Shown here in pieces: positions 8,062 through 13,067 of a stretch of 13,067 bases of DNA; position 1 is the first letter of the stretch; each line of letters starts with the position of its first letter. This stretch comes from an uncultured Gemella sp. Its GTDB lineage: Bacteria; Bacillota; Bacilli; Staphylococcales; Gemellaceae. The stretch is taken from the NCBI GenBank assembly GCA_945869755.1, contig CAMBPW010000019.1, positions 1 through 13,067 on the forward strand, read 5' to 3'. Below the pieces are notes generated by a model. That model searched no databases, was not told the DNA's origin, and saw only the letters and a program-made list of their open reading frames with translations. Position numbers and translations under genes: made by a program.

Positions 8062-8101
8062 AAGTAAAGATTAACTATATTTAATTAATACATACTTTTG
8101 A
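8058..8101 (-). terminator. Possible weak terminator after the receiver gene
   Basis: A 9-bp inverted repeat (8058-8066 with 8093-8101; core CAAAAGTA) has a 26-base loop containing a short inner ATTAA/TTAAT pairing. It lies between the receiver stop and mnmE. The following U tract is broken, so it may allow read-through into mnmE. Confidence 0.35.
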
Positions 8102-8112
8102 ATTACCATTTT

Positions 8113-8478
8113 TTAATTATAAAGTTTTAATTCTTCTATTATTTCTTTTAAATCTTCTTCAAAAAATTCTTTAGGTAAAAATGCTTTTGCTCCATTTTTT
8201 ATAGCTTGTTTTTTATATATTGGAATATGTCCAACACTACTACAAATTACGATTTTAGCGTCTTTATATTTATCTGTAATTTTTTTTGTAGCTTCTAATC
8301 CGTCCATTATTGGCATACAAATATCCATTATTACAAAATCTGGTAATATTTCTTCATACATTTCTACACCTTGTTTTCCATTATATGCAAAATAAGGTGT
8401 TACTCCTATTTTTTTAGAAATTTCTCCAGCTCTATTATAATAATAAGGACTATCTTCTATTATTAAAACTTTTTGCAT
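8113..8478 (-). CDS. Stand-alone CheY-like receiver domain protein
   Basis: This is a single receiver domain of 121 residues with no output domain. The phosphorylation site is complete: acidic pair E8-D9, acceptor Asp52 in VIMDICMPIMDG, Ser80/Ser81 in VICSSVG and Lys103 in LPKEF. It should therefore be able to accept phosphate and change conformation. There is no signal peptide or membrane segment. The start is ATG 8478 with TAGGAG upstream, and it begins only nine bases after the jag stop, so translation is probably coupled with jag and the gene belongs to the rnpA-jag transcript. No kinase gene is adjacent, and no flagellar or chemotaxis genes are in the window, so a CheY role is not supported. 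The kinase that feeds it and the partner it controls are unknown; the kinase encoded at 4928-5917 has its own regulator. Confidence 0.88.
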   Translation of the reverse strand: MQKVLIIEDSPYYYNRAGEISKKIGVTPYFAYNGKQGVEMYEEILPDFVIMDICMPIMDGLEATKKITDKYKDAKIVICSSVGHIPIYKKQAIKNGAKAFLPKEFFEEDLKEIIEELKLYN

Positions 8479-8487
8479 AATTATCTC

Positions 8488-9261
8488 CTATTTTGCAGTA
8501 ATTACTAAATATCTATGTGGTTCTTTTCCTACTGATTCTGTTTCCACATTTTTTATATCACTTAAAGCGTTGTGAATAATTTTTCTTTCTGCTGCTGTCA
8601 TAGGTTCTAATTCTATTGGTTTTCCTAATTTTTTAGATTTTTTTGCCATATTTATAGCTAATTCTTCTAAAGTTTCTTTTCTATTTTCACGATAATCATC
8701 GCAATCAATATTTATTCTATAATAATATTTACTAAATCTTTTTGCGTAATTATCTACTAAATATTGCAAACTATTTAATGTTGCTCCTCTTTTTCCTATA
8801 AGAAGACTACTATTTTCTACTTCTGTTATTTTTATAGTATAATTTCTATTACCTTCTTCTTCAAAATTTAATACAGCTGTATCAAATCCCATTGAATGAA
8901 CTATTTTTTCTAAATAATTTAAAATATTTTCTTTATTCTTTACTATGTAATCTTCTTTTTTGTTATTTTCTTTTTCTTCTTCTTTTATTTCTTGAATTTC
9001 TTGATGTTCTTCTTTTTTTATTTTTTCTTTATTTTCTGATACTGCACTTACTTTTGGTAATATTTTTTTATCTTCTTTTTTATAATTTTCATCTAGTGGA
9101 ATTAATTTTACTTCTGCTTCTTTTTTAAATAAACCGAATAAACCTGAACTTCCTGCTTCTATTACTTCTATTTTAACTTGTTCTTCTTTTAATCTTAATT
9201 CTTTTAAACCTTTTTGTATTGCTTTATCTACATTTTGATCTTTAAAAATATACTCTCTCAT
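8488..9261 (-). CDS. jag: RNA-binding protein Jag/KhpB (EloR)
   Basis: Jag (KhpB, EloR) is a cytosolic RNA-binding protein that, with KhpA, affects cell elongation and division in Gram-positive cocci. The 257 residues fall into a Jag-N domain (about 1-55, with AGSSGLFGLFKKEAEV), a Lys/Glu-rich linker (about 58-108), a KH domain with the GKRGATL loop (156-162) and a C-terminal R3H domain with EPMTAAERKIIH, where R226-xxx-H230 is the R3H signature. The linker is long and highly charged. ATG 9261 lies two bases after the rnpA stop; the nearest ribosome site AAAGGA is about 13 bases off, so translation may depend on rnpA. In most Bacillota a yidC gene sits between rnpA and jag, but it is absent here. 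Confidence 0.93.
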   Translation of the reverse strand: MREYIFKDQNVDKAIQKGLKELRLKEEQVKIEVIEAGSSGLFGLFKKEAEVKLIPLDENYKKEDKKILPKVSAVSENKEKIKKEEHQEIQEIKEEEKENNKKEDYIVKNKENILNYLEKIVHSMGFDTAVLNFEEEGNRNYTIKITEVENSSLLIGKRGATLNSLQYLVDNYAKRFSKYYYRINIDCDDYRENRKETLEELAINMAKKSKKLGKPIELEPMTAAERKIIHNALSDIKNVETESVGKEPHRYLVITAK

Positions 9262-9263
9262 TT

Positions 9264-9608
9264 TTACTTTTTATTCCTTTTAAATAAATTTGTTTTTATT
9301 AATACGTGATTTATTGATTTACTAAATTGTTCAAAATCAATTTCTGTTGCATTTTGTCTTACTATTATTATTATATCATAATTTTTTAATTTTTCTTTGT
9401 TTTTTGTAAAACACTCTCTTACATATCTTTTTAATTTATTTCTTTTATGTGCTTTTCCTAATTTTTTATTAACTGATATTCCAAGTCTTATATGTTTTTC
9501 TTTATTTTCACTATAGTAAATAACAAAGTGTTTATTAGCAAATGATTTTTTCTCTTTTATTATTCTATCAAAATCTGAAGATTTTTTTATACGATATTCT
9601 TTTTTCAT
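9264..9608 (-). CDS. rnpA: Ribonuclease P protein component
   Basis: RnpA is the small basic protein that binds the RNase P RNA and helps it cut the 5' leaders of pre-tRNAs. The 114 residues have the family length and order: N-terminal KKSSDFDRIIKEKKSFANKHFVIYY, RLGISVNKKLGKAHKRNKLKRYVRE (41-65) holding the RNR-type RNA-binding motif RNKLKR (56-61), and YDIIIIVRQNA. The start is ATG 9608 with AGAAAGG upstream. It has its own promoter at 9632-9660 beyond the rpmH terminator, so rnpA, jag and the receiver gene probably form one transcript. Confidence 0.96.
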   Translation of the reverse strand: MKKEYRIKKSSDFDRIIKEKKSFANKHFVIYYSENKEKHIRLGISVNKKLGKAHKRNKLKRYVRECFTKNKEKLKNYDIIIIVRQNATEIDFEQFSKSINHVLIKTNLFKRNKK

Positions 9609-9631
9609 GTTAAAACCTTTCTATGTAGTAT

Positions 9632-9660
9632 ATTTTAACAGTTTATTTTATATTTTACAA
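9632..9660 (-). promoter_or_regulatory. rnpA promoter
   Basis: On the minus strand TTGTAA (9660-9655) is followed after exactly 17 bases by TAAAAT (9637-9632), with TGT directly before the -10 (extended -10). It lies between the rpmH terminator and the rnpA ATG, with a leader of about 20 bases. Confidence 0.6.
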
Positions 9661-9683
9661 CTATATTTAAAATATAAACAAAG

Positions 9684-9721
9684 AAAAAAGAAGTTCAAAA
9701 TAAATTTATTTCAAACTTCTT
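9684..9721 (-). terminator. Terminator after rpmH
   Basis: In the leftward transcript AAGAAGUU pairs with AACUUCUU and continues through two G-U wobble pairs into AAAUA/UAUUU, giving about 15 continuous pairs (9688-9702 with 9707-9721). The stem is followed by a U run (9689-9684). On the plus strand the two wobble pairs become C-A mismatches, so the structure is stronger for leftward transcription. It starts 25 bases after the rpmH stop and would uncouple rpmH from rnpA. Confidence 0.7.
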
Positions 9722-9745
9722 CTTTTGTTTTTTTATTAATTATAA

Positions 9746-9880
9746 TTAAGCAGAAAGAACTTTTCTTCCTTTAGCTCTACGTCTTGATAAAACATTTCTT
9801 CCGTTTTTTGTACTCATACGAGCTCTAAAACCATGAACTTTTGAATGTTTTCTTTTATTTGGTTGATACGTACGTTTCAT
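9746..9880 (-). CDS. rpmH: 50S ribosomal protein L34
   Basis: L34 is a small, very basic protein of the large ribosomal subunit. The 44 codons read [18 protein letters not shown], then [19 protein letters not shown] and the RKVLSA end, which is the complete family sequence and closest to those of Bacillales. The start is ATG 9880 with the strong site GAGGAGGAT, the best ribosome binding site in the window. It is the first leftward gene from the origin. It has its own promoter (9932-9960) and terminator (9684-9721). Confidence 0.97.
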   Translation of the reverse strand: MKRTYQPNKRKHSKVHGFRARMSTKNGRNVLSRRRAKGRKVLSA

Positions 9881-9931
9881 TTTTATCCTCCTCGAGTTTT
9901 TCTTTTATAAGATAGATGTAATAACTATAAA

Positions 9932-9960
9932 ATATTAACACAATCTTTATTAAAAAGCAA
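9932..9960 (-). promoter_or_regulatory. rpmH promoter
   Basis: On the minus strand TTGCTT (9960-9955) is followed after 17 bases by TAATAT (9937-9932), with TGT immediately before the -10 (extended -10). It lies 51 bases before the rpmH ATG and points away from dnaA. Confidence 0.55.
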
Positions 9961-10053
9961 GTGTTTATTTTTAAATTTTTTCTTTTTAAAATCTTTTAAT
10001 TTTTATTTATAACTATAAAAAAACTTATTATAAATTTTTAGTTTTAAACATAT

Positions 10054-10260
10054 TTTTCAACAGGTTTTAAAATTTAAACAATTTTAGTTTTCCACAGGTT
10101 TTTAAAACTTGTGAAAAACTTTTTTTTTATTTTTAAATTAGTTTTTATTCTTTTTAAAAACTTTTGATTTTTTTTTATTTTTTTATTATTTTTTTTATTT
10201 TTATTAAGTTTTCCACAAGTTTTAATTTTATTTTTCAACTTTTTTATTAAGTTTTCCACA
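10054..10260. other. DnaA box cluster upstream of dnaA
   Basis: Relative to the consensus TTATCCACA, the boxes are: TTTTCAACA at 10054-10062 (plus), TTTTCCACA at 10088-10096 (plus), TTTTTCACA at 10118-10110 (minus), and TTTTCCACA at 10209-10217 and at 10252-10260 (plus). All have T at position 3. The second and third face each other in an inverted repeat (10086-10120). The last ends 18 bases before the dnaA -35, so DnaA may repress its own gene. Confidence 0.75.
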
Positions 10261-10266
10261 AGTTTT
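10198..10266 (+). repeat. 26-bp direct repeat carrying DnaA boxes
   Basis: Bases 10198-10223 and 10241-10266 are identical over 26 bp, each centred on AAGTTTTCCACAAGTTTT. The period is 43 bp, about four helical turns, which would place both bound DnaA molecules on the same face of the DNA. The 17-base spacer holds a partial third box (TTTTTCAACT). Confidence 0.8.
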
Positions 10267-10277
10267 TTATTATTTGT

Positions 10278-10306
10278 TTGTCGTTATTTTTTTTTTATGT
10301 TATAAT
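10278..10306 (+). promoter_or_regulatory. dnaA promoter
   Basis: TTGTCG (10278-10283) is followed after 17 bases by a perfect TATAAT (10301-10306) with TGT in front (extended -10). It lies 27 bases before the dnaA ATG, directly after the last DnaA box. Confidence 0.65.
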
Positions 10307-10333
10307 TATTATAAATTTTTATGGAGGGTTTTT

Positions 10334-11815
10334 ATGAATAATAATAATTATCTTTGGGAAACTATTTTGTCTGATTTTAAAAAGACTCTTCCTCTTGAAG
10401 TTATAGAAACTTGGTTTATGCATAGTTCTATTGAAAAAGTTGATTTTGTTAATAGAAGTATTACTATTATTAGTGAAAATCAACTCATTTCAGAATATTT
10501 AAAAAACATATTTGATGTTCAAATAAAAGAAATTTTAAAGAAAAATACTACTATTGATTTCATTATTTTTTATAATTATATAGGTGATAACAATAAATTT
10601 TTAAATAATAATTCAGATAGTTATTCTAAACCTAATGCTGAAGAATTTATAAATATAGATAATTTTTTATCAAAAGATAAACCTTCTGGAATACAACATT
10701 TTTATAAAAAACAACAAAGTTTTGTTTTAGAAGATTATAAAGAACCTGTTTATAATTATAATAAACCTTCTTTATCTAAACATAATCCTTCTTTGAAAAA
10801 ACATTTTACTTTTGATAATTTTGTTATAGGTAAAGGTAATGAACATGCTTACGCTGTTGCTCAAGCTGTTGCTAATTATCCTGGATCACATAATCCTTTT
10901 TTTATTTATGGAGGAGTTGGTCTTGGTAAAACTCATTTACTTCACGCAATAGGTAATGAATTAGAAGAACAAAATCCTGATTTTAAAATAGAGTGTGTTT
11001 CTTCTGAAACTTTTATTAATGAATTTATTAATGCTATTAAAGAAAATAAAAAACATAAATCTTCTAATCTTGATGAAAAATTTAGAGAAAAATATAGAAA
11101 TGTTGATGCTTTATTAATAGATGATATTCAATTTTTATCTGATAAAACAGAAACACAACACGCTTTTTTCCACACTTTCAATGAATTACAACTTAACAAT
11201 AAACAAATTGTTTTAGTTAGTGATAGAAGACCTTCTCAATTAGATGGTTTAGAAGATAGATTAGTTTCTCGTTTTGATTCTGGAGTTTTAGCTGATATTA
11301 CACCTCCTGATTATGAAACAAGAACTGCTATTATTAAATTTAAATGTGAGCAAGCTGAAATTAAAATAGATGACTCTGTAGTAAGTTATATTTCTGGAAA
11401 TATAAATGGAAATATAAGAGAAATAGTAGGTATTCTTCAAGAAATAAAATTAATAGTACAAAATTCTAATACAGAACCTACTATAGCTATGGCAGAAGAA
11501 ATAATAAAAAGAAGAGTTAAAAATATAAAAAAGAAAATAGAAGCAGACGATATTATAAATAAAGTATCTAAATTTTTAAAAATATCTATAGATGATATAA
11601 TGTCAGCAAAAAGAAATAAAGAAGTAGTTTTCGCAAGAATGATTGCTATATATTTATGTAAAGATATGACAGATTTATCTTTTCCAGCTATAGGAAAATT
11701 ATTTAATAAAGATCATTCTTCTATTTTTTATGCCAATTCTAAAATTGCTTCTTACGTAGAAGAAAATTCTAACAATGTAAGAGAAATTATTTCTTCTATA
11801 AAAAATGATTTATAG
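10334..11815 (+). CDS. dnaA: Chromosomal replication initiator DnaA
   Basis: DnaA binds oriC, forms an ATP-dependent filament and opens the duplex. The 493-residue protein has domain I (about 1-80, LWETILSDFKKTLPLEVIETWF), a variable Asn/Ser/Lys-rich domain II (about 85-155), AAA+ domain III with Walker A GGVGLGKT (193-200), Walker B LLIDDIQF (Asp263-Asp264) and sensor 1 VSDRRPSQL (Ser296-Asp297), and DNA-binding domain IV with DLSFPAIGKLFNKDHSSIFYAN (Asp460-His461). I chose ATG 10334 because GGAGGG lies six bases before it and the product then begins like known DnaA; an in-frame ATG at 10274 would overlap the promoter. The usual GRDHTT of the box-reading helix is NKDHSS here. Base composition changes in the last third of the gene from T-leaning to strongly A-rich. 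Confidence 0.98.
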   Translation: MNNNNYLWETILSDFKKTLPLEVIETWFMHSSIEKVDFVNRSITIISENQLISEYLKNIFDVQIKEILKKNTTIDFIIFYNYIGDNNKFLNNNSDSYSKPNAEEFINIDNFLSKDKPSGIQHFYKKQQSFVLEDYKEPVYNYNKPSLSKHNPSLKKHFTFDNFVIGKGNEHAYAVAQAVANYPGSHNPFFIYGGVGLGKTHLLHAIGNELEEQNPDFKIECVSSETFINEFINAIKENKKHKSSNLDEKFREKYRNVDALLIDDIQFLSDKTETQHAFFHTFNELQLNNKQIVLVSDRRPSQLDGLEDRLVSRFDSGVLADITPPDYETRTAIIKFKCEQAEIKIDDSVVSYISGNINGNIREIVGILQEIKLIVQNSNTEPTIAMAEEIIKRRVKNIKKKIEADDIINKVSKFLKISIDDIMSAKRNKEVVFARMIAIYLCKDMTDLSFPAIGKLFNKDHSSIFYANSKIASYVEENSNNVREIISSIKNDL

Positions 11816-11828
11816 TTTATAAACTATA
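11811..11828. repeat. Perfect palindrome spanning the dnaA stop codon
   Basis: TATAGTTTATAAACTATA is an 18-bp perfect palindrome that contains the dnaA TAG stop and is soon followed by six T. It could be a weak AT-only terminator or attenuator between dnaA and dnaN, or an origin element. The stem has only two G-C pairs. Confidence 0.45.
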
Positions 11829-11843
11829 TATTTTTTAACAAAG

Positions 11844-11906
11844 TTTTCAACAGTTTTTAAAAAACTATTTTTATCATTTTTATTTTATTTTTACGAGTTT
11901 TCAACA
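11844..11906 (+). other. DnaA boxes between dnaA and dnaN (oriC, downstream part)
   Basis: TTTTCAACA occurs twice on the plus strand, at 11844-11852 and 11898-11906, 54 bp apart. TTTTAACA-like sequences at about 11832-11839 and 11908-11915 may be weaker sites. Together with the cluster upstream of dnaA they make a bipartite origin, as in Bacillus. Both point toward the TTA tract at 11920. Confidence 0.65.
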
Positions 11907-11919
11907 GTTTTAACATAGC

Positions 11920-11942
11920 TTATTATTATTATTTTATTATTA
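11920..11942 (+). other. TTA-triplet tract, candidate DnaA-trio unwinding element
   Basis: A run of TTA triplets, with one interruption, starts 13 bp after the last DnaA box and just before the dnaN ribosome site. On the complementary strand it reads 3'-AAT repeated, within the 3'-[G/A]A[T/A] trio pattern reported for the basal unwinding system of bacterial origins. The position (box, short spacer, trios) fits that of Bacillus subtilis. Confidence 0.5.
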
Positions 11943-11964
11943 CATAAATATAAAGGAGATATTA

Positions 11965-13067
11965 ATGAAATTTTTTATAAATAAAAATAAATTTATTGAT
12001 GGATTAAATGCTGTTTCAAGAGTTCTAGCACCTACACCTGTTTTTGAAATATTAAAAGGAATAAAATTAGAACTTTATAATGATACTATCACTTTAAAAG
12101 CTAGTGATTCTTTAGTTTCTATGGAATATGTTATTAATAATTATGAAGATGATGTAGAAATTTTTTCTTCTAAAGAAGAAGGTGAAATTTTGCTACCAGC
12201 AAGACATTTTATAGAAATAGTAAAAAAATTACCTACTAATTATATAGAAATAACTTCTCATAATAATATAATTAATATAAAATCAGGAAAAAGTGAATTT
12301 AATATTCAAGGTTATGATGTATCTGAATATCCTGAATTTCCATTAGTAGATAAAAGTAACAAAATATCTTTTAATACAAAAGTATTTAATAGTATTATAA
12401 AAGAAACATTATTTTGTACAGCATTAAATGATCAAAGACCTGTATTAGAAGGTGTTAATTTTACATTAGAAAATAAATTATTAACAGCTACTTCTACAGA
12501 TTCACATAGATTAAGTAAAAGAAAATTAAAATTAGAAAATGTAGATATAGATAAAAATTTTAATATAATAATACCGAGAAAAGCACTTCAATCTATTCAA
12601 AAAATAATAGAAAATAAAGAAGGAGATTTTATAATTTATTATGAAGAAAATAGAATATTATTTACTTTTGAAAATATAGTATATTCAGCTATTTTAATAA
12701 GTGGAAAATATCCTAATACAGAAAAATTAATACCTTCTTTATATGAATGTGAAGTTATAGTAGAAAGTAATATTTTATACGATGCAGTCGATCGTATTTC
12801 TTTAGTAAGTAAAGATGAAAAAAATGATATAGTAAAATTAATTATGGAAAATGATACTATTAATATTTCTTCAAATTCTAAAGAATTAGGAAATGCAGAA
12901 GAAGAAATATTAGGAAGTGTCAAAACAGAAGAAGGAAAATTTGAAATATCAGTTTCAGCTAAGTTTTTAAAAGAAGCTATTAACGCAGTAAATTCAGAAA
13001 ATATAATAATTAAATTTTCAGGGGAATTAACAGCTTTTACTATTCAACCTAGTGATTATCACAGAGA
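11965..13067 (+). CDS. dnaN: DNA polymerase III beta sliding clamp, 3' end cut by window edge
   Basis: DnaN is the ring-shaped clamp that holds the replicative polymerase on DNA and recruits repair and replication factors through its hydrophobic cleft. The 367 visible codons start KFFINKNKFIDGLNAVSRVL and contain LLPARHFIEIVKKLP (about 74-88), the interdomain segment ALNDQRPVLEGVNF, the domain II motif TATSTDSHRLSKRKL, ISGKYPNTEKLIP, and FTIQPSDYHR near the C terminus. All three clamp domains are therefore represented, and only about 10-15 residues lie beyond the right edge. The start is ATG 11965 with AAAGGAG six bases upstream. It follows dnaA directly, as is usual, with origin sequences in the gap. 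Confidence 0.96.
   Translation, partial: MKFFINKNKFIDGLNAVSRVLAPTPVFEILKGIKLELYNDTITLKASDSLVSMEYVINNYEDDVEIFSSKEEGEILLPARHFIEIVKKLPTNYIEITSHNNIINIKSGKSEFNIQGYDVSEYPEFPLVDKSNKISFNTKVFNSIIKETLFCTALNDQRPVLEGVNFTLENKLLTATSTDSHRLSKRKLKLENVDIDKNFNIIIPRKALQSIQKIIENKEGDFIIYYEENRILFTFENIVYSAILISGKYPNTEKLIPSLYECEVIVESNILYDAVDRISLVSKDEKNDIVKLIMENDTINISSNSKELGNAEEEILGSVKTEEGKFEISVSAKFLKEAINAVNSENIIIKFSGELTAFTIQPSDYHR

Larger units (their letters stand above)
9961..10277. other. oriC, upstream part (dnaA side region)
   Basis: This non-coding gap between the divergent rpmH and dnaA genes is almost pure A/T with long T runs on the plus strand. It holds five DnaA-box-like 9-mers and a 26-bp direct repeat. 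The gene order (rpmH-rnpA leftward, dnaA-dnaN rightward), the divergent transcription and the box cluster are those of bacillal origins, which are split around dnaA. A leftward frame of 61 codons here is only poly-Lys/Asn noise. Confidence 0.85.

Noticed and set aside
8113..8478. Reading the receiver gene as chemotaxis CheY
   Set aside because: No chemotaxis or flagellar genes nearby; a single receiver domain alone does not establish a CheY role.
8892..9128. Leu/Phe-rich rightward frame opposite jag that resembles a membrane protein
   Set aside because: It is the complement of the Lys/Glu-rich linker of Jag, which always gives a Leu/Phe-rich antisense frame.
9297..9320. ACGTG-containing sequence in rnpA as a third parS site
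   Set aside because: Flanks do not match the parS arms.
10074..10259. Leftward 61-codon frame in the gap before dnaA
   Set aside because: Low-complexity Lys/Asn product from origin DNA, overlapping DnaA boxes; no ribosome site.
10274..10333. In-frame upstream extension of dnaA starting at ATG 10274
   Set aside because: It would start before the promoter -10 at 10301 and adds a Phe-rich stretch unlike any DnaA N terminus; ATG 10334 has a strong ribosome site.
12639..12923. Leftward 94-codon frame opposite dnaN
   Set aside because: Antisense of a clear dnaN coding region, with no ribosome site.

Overview
This window covers the chromosomal replication origin of a very AT-rich Gram-positive bacterium (about one quarter G+C by eye; standard code, TGG for Trp). 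The 44-residue ribosomal protein L34 reads almost like the staphylococcal/bacillal protein. The rpmH-rnpA-jag-mnmE gene order, the enoyl-ACP reductase II (FabK) and a Bce-type peptide-sensing module also point to Bacillota. A Gemella-like member of the Bacillales is my best guess, but this is inference only.

Layout. All genes from 1 to about 9,880 run leftward; dnaA and dnaN run rightward, so transcription points away from the origin on both sides. From right to left the leftward arm holds rpmH (L34), rnpA (RNase P protein), jag/khpB (RNA-binding KH-R3H protein), a stand-alone CheY-like receiver, mnmE (tRNA-modifying GTPase), an OmpR-type response regulator overlapping a short two-TM histidine kinase, a DegV fatty-acid-binding protein, a BceA-like ATPase overlapping a BceB-like permease, and fabK, which is cut by the left edge. 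dnaN is cut by the right edge. I see no mobile elements, tRNA or rRNA genes, or CRISPR arrays.

Origin. The 9,881-10,333 gap carries five degenerate DnaA boxes (TTTTCCACA/TTTTCAACA type), including a 26-bp perfect direct repeat with a 43-bp period. The dnaA-dnaN gap carries two more boxes followed by a TTA-triplet tract that resembles a DnaA-trio unwinding element. Adenine/thymine balance switches inside the last third of dnaA. Two parS-like ParB sites lie 3.7 and 6.4 kb left of dnaA.

How the genes work together. The kinase, regulator and ABC transporter form a plausible antimicrobial-peptide sensing and detoxification module. A perfect match to the BceR-type operator TNACA-N4-TGTAA lies upstream of the transporter genes. 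A DegV gene with its own promoter and terminator is inserted between the sensor pair and the transporter. The rnpA-jag segment lacks the usual yidC gene and instead gains a single-domain receiver after jag. These last two arrangements are the most unusual gene-content features.
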